From Brevundimonas intermedia (lineage in GTDB: Bacteria; Pseudomonadota; Alphaproteobacteria; Caulobacterales; Caulobacteraceae), in contig NZ_SPVH01000002.1 in NCBI RefSeq assembly GCF_004614235.1, positions 1 through 64,000 on the forward strand: 64,000 nucleotides of DNA, given 5' to 3'. The notes under the pieces were generated by a model that saw only the letters and a program-made list of their open reading frames with translations, did not search any database and was not told where the DNA came from. A program made the translations under genes and the position numbers. Shown in pieces: positions 25,491 to 33,629 of the stretch. How positions within the stretch are numbered: the first letter of the stretch is position 1; the number at the start of each line of letters is the position of its first letter.

Positions 25491-26680
25491 TCCGCGTCGA
25501 GACCCAGGCGCTGCTCGACGGGTTCGCGGCGGCGGGTCTGGCGGCCTATGTCGCAGCCCTTCTCGTGCGCCGCGCCGACGGTCCGTTGACGCCGCGACTG
25601 GTGTTCCTGTTCGGGGTCATGTCGGTGTTCTACGGCGTCCGCAGCCTGGCCGTGCGGACGGGCCTGCCGATCTTCGAAGGCGCGACCTACGCCGCCATAT
25701 CGCTCGCCCCCCTTGCGGCCCTGCTGCTGGCCGAAGGGCTGCTTCGCCGTCATGCGCCGCGCGCGATGAAGATCGCTGTCTTCGCGGCCTCCGCCCTGGG
25801 TCTGGGTTTCGCCCTGTTCACGACCAGCCATGTCGCCTTCGGCTCTCGCAGCGCGCTGGCCGTCATCATCCTTTCGTCGCTGGTCGCCATCCTGATCCTG
25901 CTATGGGCGAGAGACCGCAAGGCCCTGTCCCGCGCAGAGAACGGCGCCGTTCGCCGCCTTGCCGTCGGCCTGGCCATCGTCATTCCGTTGATCGGCACGG
26001 ACTTTTCCGAACTGGTCGCCTCGCCCATCGGTTTCAGCCCCATCGCCGCCCTCGTGATCGTCCTGCTGGCCCTGTCGAACGGGGTCAGCGATGCGCGCGA
26101 CGTCTGGATCGACGTCGCCGTGATCGTGGCCACGACCCTGGCCCTGACCTGCGGCCTGATCGAACAGCTGGATGTGGGCGCGTTCGACGACCGGGTTCGA
26201 CTGTTCGCCCTGATCGGCGCGGCCCTGATCACCATGACCCTGGTGGTCCGCATCCAGCCGTTCGGCGCCGCCGGCCGGCGCACCAGTCTGCGCCAGCGCA
26301 TGGCCTCGGCGAACACCCGATCCCTGGACGGCTTCCTGGGCGACCTGACCAAGGAGCCGATGCTGAAGGACCTTTCGGTCCTGTCCGAACACGATCTCGC
26401 CGACTATCGACCCGAGGCGATGGCGCAGACGCTGGATCGCCAGCCTCTGTGGAGCGCCGCCGCCCTGCAGGCCGGTGCGGGGACGATAGACGAGGCCGAA
26501 CGCGAGCCGCTGCTTGATCTTCTGGCGCGATCGGACGCCACCCATGTCGGGCTGTTGAGCCGGTCGCCCGTTCGGATCGGCCTGGTTCGTTTGCCGGACC
26601 TGTTGCGCAACACCGAGGCCGAGATCGATCTGGGCCTTGCCTTCCGAATGGCGCGGTTGACGACGGATAGGCCCGCATGA
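25487..26680 (+). CDS. Multi-pass membrane protein of the ThiF operon, unknown
   Basis: A 397-residue protein beginning at ATG 25487, which overlaps the ThiF stop (ATGA). About eight hydrophobic helices occupy residues 10-255 (GLAAYVAALLV, LVFLFGVMSVFYGV, AVIILSSLVAILILLW, ALVIVLLALSNG). A soluble C-terminal domain of about 140 residues (RTSLRQRMASANTRSLDGFL to the end) follows. No transporter or enzyme motif is recognised. The 4-base overlaps on both sides imply a stoichiometric role with the E1-like, GNAT and nitroreductase proteins. It might anchor the pathway, export its product, or sense. Confidence 0.75.
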   Translation: MIRVETQALLDGFAAAGLAAYVAALLVRRADGPLTPRLVFLFGVMSVFYGVRSLAVRTGLPIFEGATYAAISLAPLAALLLAEGLLRRHAPRAMKIAVFAASALGLGFALFTTSHVAFGSRSALAVIILSSLVAILILLWARDRKALSRAENGAVRRLAVGLAIVIPLIGTDFSELVASPIGFSPIAALVIVLLALSNGVSDARDVWIDVAVIVATTLALTCGLIEQLDVGAFDDRVRLFALIGAALITMTLVVRIQPFGAAGRRTSLRQRMASANTRSLDGFLGDLTKEPMLKDLSVLSEHDLADYRPEAMAQTLDRQPLWSAAALQAGAGTIDEAEREPLLDLLARSDATHVGLLSRSPVRIGLVRLPDLLRNTEAEIDLGLAFRMARLTTDRPA

Positions 26681-27801
26681 CCGCCACTGCCGTGACCCTT
26701 CGCGAGGGTGATCTGGAAGGCTTCTTCCGGGTTCCGTTCGAAATCTATCCCCCCGACAGCCCCTATGTGACGCCGATGCGCGCCGATCTGGGGCGGTATC
26801 TGGATCCGGCGCGCAACCCCCTGATGCGCGACGACGGCGGACGCCTGACCTTCTTCACCGCCTGGCGCGACGGGCGTCCGGTCGGGCGGCTGACGGCCCA
26901 CACCCATCCGTCGTCGAATGCGCGTCACGGCACACGGCGCTGTCACTTCGGCTATTTCGACTGCGAGGACAGTATCGAAACCGCGCGAGCCTTGTTCGAT
27001 TCGGCCGAGGCCTTCGCGCGAGCCGAAGGCTGCCACGAGCTGATCGGCCCCTTCAACCTGACGGCCATGCAACAGGCCGGCGTCCTGACCGAGGGGTTCG
27101 AGAACCCGCCCTATACCGACATGATCTGGGGCGCCCCGCATCTGCCGCGCCTGCTGGAGGCCTGCGGCTACTCACCCGTATTCCCGATGTCGACCTTCGA
27201 GTTCGATGTCGGCCCGAAGACCGCCGACGCCGTGTTGGGCGACAAGCAGCGCGCGGTGCTGTCGGACCCCGACTGGACTTGGAAGCCCATCAGCCGCAGC
27301 GCCTTCAAGGCCCGGTTCGAGGAGGCCCGACAATGCCTCAACGACGGCTTCAGCGACAATCCTATGTTCGTGCCCCTGACCCCGGCGGAGTTCGACTTCC
27401 AGGCCGGGGAGATGATGTGGATCGTCGATCCCCGCATCGCCTGCGTCGTCCACTACAGGGGGGAGCCCGCAGGCGTGGTGATCTGCATCCCCGACCTGAA
27501 TCCGTTCCAGAAGGCGACGCGCGGTCGGATGGGGCCGATGACCCTGGTCCATTTCATCCGAGAGCGGCTTAGGCGCCGACGCGCGGTGATCATCTTCTAT
27601 TCGGTGAAGCGCGCCTTGCACGGACAAGGCCTGAACGGCGCCATGCTGCACCGGGTGATCAAGGCCCTGTTCGCAGGCGGCTACAGCCAATGCGGCGTGA
27701 CCTGGATCGCGGACGAGAACACCGCCTCGCTGCGCCAGATGGAGAAGCTGGGCGCGCGGCGGCTTCAGCGGCTGAATCTGTTCAGGAAAGACCTGCGATG
27801 A
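26677..27801 (+). CDS. GNAT-family acyltransferase (YghO-like)
   Basis: A 374-residue protein with two apparent GNAT-fold halves. It opens FFRVPFEIYPPDSPYVTPM and continues with RDGRPVGRLTAHTH, FGYFDCEDSIETARALFDSA and ELIGPFNLTAMQQAGVLTEGFENPPYTD. The C-terminal half ends GVTWIADENTASLRQMEKLGARR, typical of the last GNAT helix and strand. This large acyltransferase-like family is found in bacterial gene clusters but has no settled substrate. It starts in the stop of the membrane-protein gene and its own stop contains the nitroreductase start. It is the second acyltransferase-like enzyme of this operon. Confidence 0.75.
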   Translation: MTATAVTLREGDLEGFFRVPFEIYPPDSPYVTPMRADLGRYLDPARNPLMRDDGGRLTFFTAWRDGRPVGRLTAHTHPSSNARHGTRRCHFGYFDCEDSIETARALFDSAEAFARAEGCHELIGPFNLTAMQQAGVLTEGFENPPYTDMIWGAPHLPRLLEACGYSPVFPMSTFEFDVGPKTADAVLGDKQRAVLSDPDWTWKPISRSAFKARFEEARQCLNDGFSDNPMFVPLTPAEFDFQAGEMMWIVDPRIACVVHYRGEPAGVVICIPDLNPFQKATRGRMGPMTLVHFIRERLRRRRAVIIFYSVKRALHGQGLNGAMLHRVIKALFAGGYSQCGVTWIADENTASLRQMEKLGARRLQRLNLFRKDLR

Positions 27802-28766
27802 CGCTGGATGCAGAGACCTTCCGGGCGCTGGTGGCCGAGGCCTCTCTTTCGCCCAGCGTGCACAACACTCAGCCGGCGCGGTGGCGACTGACGCCCGACG
27901 GCCGGGTGCAGGTGCTGGAGGACGAAGCCCGCAGGCTGCCCATCGGCGATCCCGAAGGCCGCGACCTGAACGTCAGCCATGGCTCGGCGGTGGAGGGTTT
28001 TTGTCTCGCCGCCGGGCACCGCGGCCTGATCGTCGATGTCGCGCGTGACGGGGTCCACGTCGCGGAACTAACCGTCCGCTCTGGAGAGGCTTCCGATCCG
28101 CTTGCGGCGTATCTGACGCAGCGGCGAACCTATCGCGGAAAGTTCGAAGGCGGTCAGGCCGACCATGCCGCGCTGGCCCGATTGGAGCGGAGCGACGACC
28201 TGATCGTCGTCCAAACCCCGCAGCCCGTCGCCGAACTGGCCCGCCTTTACGATGAGGCCAGCCTGCGCTGGTTCCGCAACGCCCCCTATCGTGCGGAGCT
28301 GGTGTCGTGGATGCGGCTGTCGCGACGCCATCCGTCCTGGTCGCTGGATGGGCTGAACGCAGAGGCCATGGAAATGTCCGGGATCGAGGCCGCCGGGGCC
28401 GGGGTCGTGCTGAGGCCCGGCGTGTTCGAGACATTGGACCGGGTCGGCCTGGCCGGCGCCTTGGTCGCCGAGGCGGCGGTGGTGCGCAGCGCCGCGGCCA
28501 TCGCCCTGTTCCATCGGCCCGCGAAAGAGGCGCCGTTCGACACAGGACGACGGTTTCATCGCGCCTGGCTGGGCTTCACCCTTGCCGGACTGTCAGCCGC
28601 GCCGATGGCGGTTCTGGCGGACGATGTCGAGGCTCGCGAACGCGTGAAGGCGGATTTCGGCATCGGCGGCGACCGTCGCCTGATCACCGCCTTCCGCCTG
28701 GGGATCGCGCCGGTTCGCGACCTGGCGCCCAAACCCCGCCTCGGGCTGGAGGCCCTGATCGTCTGA
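27798..28766 (+). CDS. Acg-like nitroreductase-family flavoprotein
   Basis: A 322-residue protein starting at ATG 27798 (ATGA overlap). SLSPSVHNTQPARWRL (residues about 14-29) is the FMN-phosphate/dimer motif of the nitroreductase fold in its Acg-like form. TQRRTYRGKF, ELARLYDEASLRWFRNAPYR, and a C-terminal half with AWLGFTLAGLSAAPMAVLAD complete a duplicated, monomer-like fold. Members bind FMN and perform oxidations or reductions of small molecules; related enzymes oxidise azolines in thiazole/oxazole-modified peptides. As the last gene of the ThiF operon it probably performs the redox step. Convergent with the di-heme cytochrome gene, only 1 base apart. Confidence 0.8.
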   Translation: MTLDAETFRALVAEASLSPSVHNTQPARWRLTPDGRVQVLEDEARRLPIGDPEGRDLNVSHGSAVEGFCLAAGHRGLIVDVARDGVHVAELTVRSGEASDPLAAYLTQRRTYRGKFEGGQADHAALARLERSDDLIVVQTPQPVAELARLYDEASLRWFRNAPYRAELVSWMRLSRRHPSWSLDGLNAEAMEMSGIEAAGAGVVLRPGVFETLDRVGLAGALVAEAAVVRSAAAIALFHRPAKEAPFDTGRRFHRAWLGFTLAGLSAAPMAVLADDVEARERVKADFGIGGDRRLITAFRLGIAPVRDLAPKPRLGLEALIV

Positions 28767-28767
28767 G

Positions 28768-30345
28768 CTAGAGGCCTTTCAGATATTCGATCAGGTCCCT
28801 GCGGTCGGCGACGGTCAGGCCTTCGACCTCGGCTTCATGACCGCGATTGGATCGGCCGGGCATGCGGGTGTCGAACACGGCCGGCTGAGACCACGGTATG
28901 TAGCCTGTCGGATAGACGCGCACACCGCCCTGATCTTGTCCCGCAATGCCGACGGCTTGGAAGTCCAACCGATGACCCCCGACGAGAAACCGTTCGGATC
29001 GCGGTTCGAGCAACAGGAACTGCGCCAGCGTCGGCACAGAGCCGTTGTGCATGTAGGGCGCCGTGGCCCACAGGCCGGACAGCAGGGTGGCGGCGTATTC
29101 GCCGGTCGGTCTGGCGTCCAGAATCTTGTCATATCCGCCGTTGGCGGCGTAGCGCGTCAGGTCGTCGGTGAAGGCCGCCGCCCGCGCGGGATCGGACCCC
29201 ACATGACCATGCCAGTTCGGAAAACGCTCAAGGCGCGGGCGATCCGCAGGACCCGAATAGACGCCGTGGCAGGACGAACAGGCGCGGTGGTAGACCACCG
29301 CCCCTCTCGCCGCGCCGGCTCGGTCGATCGGACCCGGAAAGGCCTGGGGGCGACGCGTCTCAAGCCAGGCGAAGGCGCGTTCCGCAGCCGGGATCTGGCG
29401 ATGGGCCCCGCGCGGCGACTGACCCATGCTGGGTACGGTGAAGAAGCTCGTGATGGCCGCCAGGCGGTTGCGGTGTTCCGGCGTCAGGTCCTCGCGCCCC
29501 ATCGACCGCCAGCGCGGCTGCCCCTGCGGCGCATAGGCGCCGTCGTAAAGCAGGGTCGAACGGAAGCTGCGGTCGGCAATATCCGGGATGGAGGTGAAGC
29601 CCGCCTCCTCCGCGCGGGACAAGGTGTGGCCCTGCAGCTTCAACGCGGCGATCCCGTTCGTCAGGCCGGGCGAGCCGTTGACGAACGGCAGGGGACTGCC
29701 TCCGTCCGGCACCTCGGCCAGCCGTCGCCGCGCCAGCGGAATGACCGCCCAGCGCAGGCTGGCCATCTCCCACGCATCGGTCTCAGGAAACAGCGTCCGA
29801 ACCGCCGCCAGAAGCGCGGGCGTATCGCCGCTCTGGCGTTTGAGGGCCTGCGTCACGGCGCGGGTATAGGCTTCCAGATCCAGGCTGGTGTTCGGCGATC
29901 CCAGCCAGGCGGTCGTCGGTCGCGGCGACCCGTCGGCGGCATAGGCCGGTCCGGCATGGCAAGAGGCGCAGCCCAGGTTGGCGACCGTCACTTTCACCGG
30001 CGGCAGGCCCGGCGTGACTTCGCCGACGCTGATCCCCAACGGATGATCGCGGCTGGGCATGATCGGGACATCCGCCCCCTCGATCCGCTCGGGCCAGAGG
30101 AAGCCGAACGTCCGGAGCCGCGCCCTGAGATGCGCCTGACTGACCTCGCCCCCCTGCGGATCGTCCAGCACCAGGGCCGCCGCGACCAGCTTCCACGGCA
30201 CGGCCACCGTGTCCAAAGCCCTAAAGTGTACAGCCCCGAAATCGTGCCGCGCGAAAGCCTCCGCCCCACCGACCGGCGTCCGCTCCAGCGGCGCCGACGC
30301 CGCCAGCACGAGGAGCCCCAGGCTCAGACCGATGCGGCGTTTCAT
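28768..30345 (-). CDS. Di-heme c-type cytochrome, cytochrome-c-peroxidase/RoxA-like superfamily
   Basis: A 525-residue exported protein with a signal peptide (KRRIGLSLGLLVLAASAP). Two CxxCH heme sites are present: LGCASCHAG near residue 127 and RACSSCHGVY near residue 357. The C-terminal WATAPYMHNGSVPTLAQFLL, containing a distal Met-His region, is typical of RoxA/RoxB-like and peroxidase-like di-heme proteins. RoxA-type proteins are usually longer (about 650-680), so rubber-oxygenase activity is not claimed. It presumably acts as a periplasmic oxidoreductase. Its start overlaps the stop of the membrane protein gene by 4 bases, forming a two-gene unit that converges on the ThiF operon. Confidence 0.8.
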   Translation of the reverse strand: MKRRIGLSLGLLVLAASAPLERTPVGGAEAFARHDFGAVHFRALDTVAVPWKLVAAALVLDDPQGGEVSQAHLRARLRTFGFLWPERIEGADVPIMPSRDHPLGISVGEVTPGLPPVKVTVANLGCASCHAGPAYAADGSPRPTTAWLGSPNTSLDLEAYTRAVTQALKRQSGDTPALLAAVRTLFPETDAWEMASLRWAVIPLARRRLAEVPDGGSPLPFVNGSPGLTNGIAALKLQGHTLSRAEEAGFTSIPDIADRSFRSTLLYDGAYAPQGQPRWRSMGREDLTPEHRNRLAAITSFFTVPSMGQSPRGAHRQIPAAERAFAWLETRRPQAFPGPIDRAGAARGAVVYHRACSSCHGVYSGPADRPRLERFPNWHGHVGSDPARAAAFTDDLTRYAANGGYDKILDARPTGEYAATLLSGLWATAPYMHNGSVPTLAQFLLLEPRSERFLVGGHRLDFQAVGIAGQDQGGVRVYPTGYIPWSQPAVFDTRMPGRSNRGHEAEVEGLTVADRRDLIEYLKGL

Positions 30346-31019
30346 TCTGGCCTCGACGCATTCAGCCCCGCCAAGCGCGCCCGGAACTCAGCCGTCAGCG
30401 CAGGATCGGCTTCCGCATGCTCGCGCAGGAAGAGTGTCAGGGCCTCGCGGTATTCGGTTCGGAACTCACGATTGGCGGGGCTGGCGCGCAGCCGGCGCTC
30501 GGCGCTATCGACAGGCGCTCGCCACTCGGCCAACAGACGCCGTCGTCCCGACGGCGTCTCATCCGTCAGGATGACGAAGTTTCGCGCGAAGCCGGGGACA
30601 AACTTGGCCGCAAACCGTTCCCCCAGCGGCGGCACGAGAATCTCGTTCCGTATCGGCCAAAGGGTTGCCGAAAGAGTGGAGAAGCGCGCCCGTTGATCGG
30701 GCCCGTCTTGCGTCCGGACCACGGCCTCATATCGCCAGACCGGCATGTCGTTGAGACGCGACGATGTCTCTTGGGCATCCGTGATCACTCCTTCGCCCCG
30801 CGTTCCGACAGCGTTGAGGAAGGCGGCGTTCAGAAACTGGCCCGTGAAGACATTGATCATGCCCACCACAAACACCGCCAAGGCGAAGATCAGCCCCCGA
30901 CTGCCGCCTCTGCGAAGGGCGCGAACAAGCGTGACCGCCACCGTCCCGACCAAAGCGGCGATCATCACAAGCACAGGATGATAGGCCAGACAGTAGAAGA
31001 CGAAAGACAATGCGCTCAT
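30342..31019 (-). CDS. Membrane-anchored protein of unknown function (DUF3592-like)
   Basis: A 225-residue protein with two N-terminal membrane segments (LVMIAALVGTVAVTLVRAL and LIFALAVFVVGMINVFTGQF). A beta-rich part (GEGVITDAQETSSRLNDMPVWRYEAVV) resembles DUF3592-type domains, and a charged helical C-terminus follows. The 4-base overlap with the downstream di-heme cytochrome gene indicates co-expression. It could serve as a membrane tether or assembly partner for the cytochrome; nothing in the sequence proves this. Confidence 0.65.
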   Translation of the reverse strand: MSALSFVFYCLAYHPVLVMIAALVGTVAVTLVRALRRGGSRGLIFALAVFVVGMINVFTGQFLNAAFLNAVGTRGEGVITDAQETSSRLNDMPVWRYEAVVRTQDGPDQRARFSTLSATLWPIRNEILVPPLGERFAAKFVPGFARNFVILTDETPSGRRRLLAEWRAPVDSAERRLRASPANREFRTEYREALTLFLREHAEADPALTAEFRARLAGLNASRPE

Positions 31020-31147
31020 GCAAACGACCTAGCACTGCTCGCGTGCTGGATCGATACGTGCGGTCCGAACTGAGGCGCTCAAGCCATCGCACAACGGGCT
31101 GGTGACCTGCCCCGAAAAAACTGGACCGATCTGAGGGCCTGTCGCCG

Positions 31148-31585
31148 CCCTCGGCGGACCTCAGCTTCGAGCAAGCTGTGACCCTGCCCTGTGCGGGTGT
31201 GGCGGCATGCGGCGCGATCAAGGGTGTTGGGCCGGGCGATACAGTGGTGATCCAAGGCATCGGCGGGATCTCGCTCTTCACCTTGCAACGGGCCAAATCG
31301 GCCGGCGCCCGGGCCATCGCCACGACCTTCAGCGACGTTAAGGCGAACCGATTGATGGGACTGGGCGCGGATGGCGGCGCAGCCGGCATTGTCACCGTGC
31401 GCTTCACGCTTGATCGTCGCGGCGGCGTCAGAGCCAGCGAGATCGTAGCGAGCAGCGGCGCCCGGACGATGGACCAGGCCGCCCTGTCACAACTGAAAGA
31501 GGTCGCGCCCTTCCCCAGGCCGCACGCCACCGCGCCCTGGCGCACGCGAGACTTCACCGTCCGCCTCGATTTTCGGGCGCTTTGA
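31148..31585 (+). pseudogene. Chimeric remnant: alcohol-dehydrogenase fragment joined to TonB C-terminal domain
   Basis: An open frame of about 145 codons made of two unrelated pieces. The first (from LSFEQAVTLPCAGVAACGAI through GDTVVIQGIGGISLFTLQ to LMGLGADG, ending about 31375) is the cofactor-binding middle of a zinc-type medium-chain alcohol dehydrogenase; catalytic N-terminus and C-terminus are missing. The second (GIVTVRFTLDRRGGVRASE to RLDFRAL) is a TonB/TonB_C domain, with VTVRFTLDRRG and DQAALSQLKEVAPFP. Just upstream, TGACCTGCCCCG near 31103 resembles an IS3-family end. I read it as a deletion or rearrangement scar; expression is doubtful as no ribosome site or signal segment is present. 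Confidence 0.7.
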
Positions 31586-32103
31586 CCAGCGGTCTAGCGG
31601 AGAAGTCAGCCTCCGGCGGTTCCCCAAATTCCCAGCCTCGTTCCACTTAGGGAGGTTCATGACGCGAAGCCACGAAGCAGATTTCCAATTTCGAACCTTC
31701 ATGGCCAGTTCAGCCTTTTGGTCCTCGGCCGCGCCGAACAGCAGGATGACTGCTAGGCCCACGCACGGATCAACTTTCGACCTTGGACGCGGTAACGTCT
31801 GCCACGCCCGTCATCAGCCCGGCTTCTGTATGTCTCTGACCAGGGGAGAACAGCCGCCGCGTCCCCCGACCTGGCTTCCCCGAATGGCGCTTAGGCGGAA
31901 AGCGCCCTCTCCTCTCGTGACCTGGCAGGTTGGAAATGCGCCAAGTCCGGACATTGGCGAGCCTCGGAAAAGCGGACATTTCCCCTCTCAGCGCACAATG
32001 GGCAATGCCTGATAGCCGTAGCCGCGCTCTCACGACTAATTCTTTAGCAAAACGTCGCCTACCGACGAATTGGATCGTTGGTGCGGATACGCTCATGCGA
32101 CCT
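31586..32103. other. Intergenic region without recognisable genes
   Basis: 518 bases between the chimeric remnant and the NarL-type regulator. Reading frames in it have no protein-like composition. It contains two GGACATT-type words (GTCCGGACATTGG and AAAAGCGGACATTTC, about 31945-31983), a word also seen as AAAGCGGACATTCG just before 41714. Its composition is less GC-rich than coding neighbours. It probably represents decayed DNA continuing the rearranged segment at 31148-31585. Confidence 0.5.
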
Positions 32104-32733
32104 CTACAGGGTTCGCATAAAGGGGGCTGCGGCCAGAACGGCCTGGCTGCGATTGTTGACTTCCAGCTTCTTCAAAATAGCCGACACATGTTGTTTGACC
32201 GTGCCCTCCGTCAGGTTCATCTCGCCGGCGATTTCTTTGTTCAGCTTGCCATCCGACAGGGCGCGCAGCACCCGAAGCTGGGCCGCTGATAAACGGGCGA
32301 CGCGCTTGTGGAAGTCGATCACGGCCACATCGGCCTGGGCGTCGGGCGGGAACAGTTCTTCGCCCCGCAGCAGCGCGCCTACCCCATTGACCAGGGTCTC
32401 TACAGGCGCGGACTTCGGCAGATAGCCTTGCACGCCGAAGGCGCGGGCCATGCTGATCGAATGAGAATCGGCGCGCGACGAAACGATGGCCACTGCGCTG
32501 TCGGGCAAGAGTTGTTGAAGCCGAAGCAGGGCGCTGAACCCATCGGCGTCGGGCAACAGCAAGTCCAACATGACAAGTTTCACCCGGGGTCCATACAATT
32601 GGGCGTATTGTTCAGCTTCAGCGGCGGACGTCACACGGCCGACATCCAAATGGGGGTAAGCCGCCCGGATCGACAACTCTAAAGCCTGCCCGACCAAGGG
32701 GTGGTCATCAACGATCAAGACGATCCAGCGCAT
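32104..32733 (-). CDS. NarL/FixJ-type response regulator
   Basis: A 209-residue regulator. Its receiver domain has VDDHP (Asp9/Asp10), phospho-acceptor Asp57 in VMLDLLLPDADG and the lysine in YLPKSAP. The C-terminal LuxR-type helix-turn-helix is RLSAAQLRVLRALSDGKLNKEIA followed by LTEGTVKQHVSAILKKL. It is divergent from the pilus operon across a 255-bp gap, and a hybrid kinase/Hpt/receiver set lies at the other end of that operon. I infer that it is the DNA-binding output controlling the pilus genes. The gap holds no clear LuxR-type palindrome that I can identify. Confidence 0.9.
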   Translation of the reverse strand: MRWIVLIVDDHPLVGQALELSIRAAYPHLDVGRVTSAAEAEQYAQLYGPRVKLVMLDLLLPDADGFSALLRLQQLLPDSAVAIVSSRADSHSISMARAFGVQGYLPKSAPVETLVNGVGALLRGEELFPPDAQADVAVIDFHKRVARLSAAQLRVLRALSDGKLNKEIAGEMNLTEGTVKQHVSAILKKLEVNNRSQAVLAAAPFMRTL

Positions 32734-32988
32734 AGATCATTACACCCCGTGATTGTTACCCGTCTCTTAAAATCAATCCAACGTCTTCAGAACGCCCGAT
32801 ATCTTCAGCTTCCCCTGAGTTCGCGTGCCCGCTGACCGAAAACAACGGCCAAAGCCTATAACTTTGGTTCGATTTCGCCCGCTTTTCACGCACCGCTTGT
32901 GGACCCCGGACGAAATCGGGATGATTTGGCTCTCCAACGCCGCCGCGGAACCCTCCGTGACGCACCCCGAAAAAAGTTGGAGAGTTCT

Positions 32989-33516
32989 ATGTTCATCAAG
33001 TCGCTGACCGCCGCCGCCGTCCTCGCCCTGACCGCTGTCGCCGCCCCTGCCCTGGCCCAGAGCGCTTCCACCACCGGCTCGGGTTCGATCACCGTGATCC
33101 GCCCCCTGACCGTCACCAAGACCGCCGACCTGAAGTTCGGCACCGTGGTTCGTCCCGCGACGGGTTCAGGCACGGCCGTGATCAGCGCCGCCGGCGCCCG
33201 CTCCGTCACCGGCGGCGTGGTCGGCCTGAGCTCGGGCGACGCCCCGGCTGCGGCCGCCTTCACGGTCGCCGGCGAAGGCGGACAGTCGGTCTCGGTCACT
33301 GTCCCGGCCTCCTTCTCGATGGCTAATGGCACGGACACTCTGGTCGTCACCACCTCGAACAGCCTGACGGGTTCGGCGGCCAGCCAGACCCTGTCGAACG
33401 CCCTGGGCTCGGCCGGCTCGCTGGCCTTCACGGTCGGTGGAACCGTGCCGGTCGCCTCGACCACGGCCACCGGCGCCTATACCGGGACGTTCACCGTCTC
33501 GGCCGCCTACAACTAA
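32989..33516 (+). CDS. Exported DUF4402-like putative pilus subunit
   Basis: A 175-residue protein starting at ATG 32989, 6 bases after GTTGGAGA; the longer frame from 32899 lacks a start signal. The signal peptide ends ALAQ. The mature domain begins SGSITVIRPLTVTKTADLKFGTVV, the usual opening of DUF4402 proteins, and ends YTGTFTVSAAYN, a beta-strand-like C-terminus suited to donor-strand assembly. No cysteines are present. It is the first gene of a chaperone-usher operon, 113 bases before the chaperone start used here. By position and size it is probably the major pilin or surface-fibre subunit. Confidence 0.78.
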   Translation: MFIKSLTAAAVLALTAVAAPALAQSASTTGSGSITVIRPLTVTKTADLKFGTVVRPATGSGTAVISAAGARSVTGGVVGLSSGDAPAAAAFTVAGEGGQSVSVTVPASFSMANGTDTLVVTTSNSLTGSAASQTLSNALGSAGSLAFTVGGTVPVASTTATGAYTGTFTVSAAYN

Positions 33517-33629
33517 GGCTAGGTGGGATGTTTCCGCTGCATCAGGAGAGCGAGACGGCTGGGCCTATTAACCCCACGATAGGGTCTTGGGGCCATCGTT
33601 TCGCGTCCCTGTTGCATGCGGCGTCCACC

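Noticed and set aside
28768..30345. Rubber oxygenase RoxA
   Set aside because: The heme motifs and C-terminal segment are similar, but the protein is too short and nothing nearby supports rubber degradation.
28837..30696. Plus-strand open frame of 619 codons opposite the di-heme cytochrome
   Set aside because: Arg-rich composition typical of a shadow frame; the minus strand carries two CxxCH motifs and a signal peptide.
31659..32012. Short open frames in the 31586-32103 gap
   Set aside because: No ribosome site, domain or codon bias; they overlap one another on both strands.
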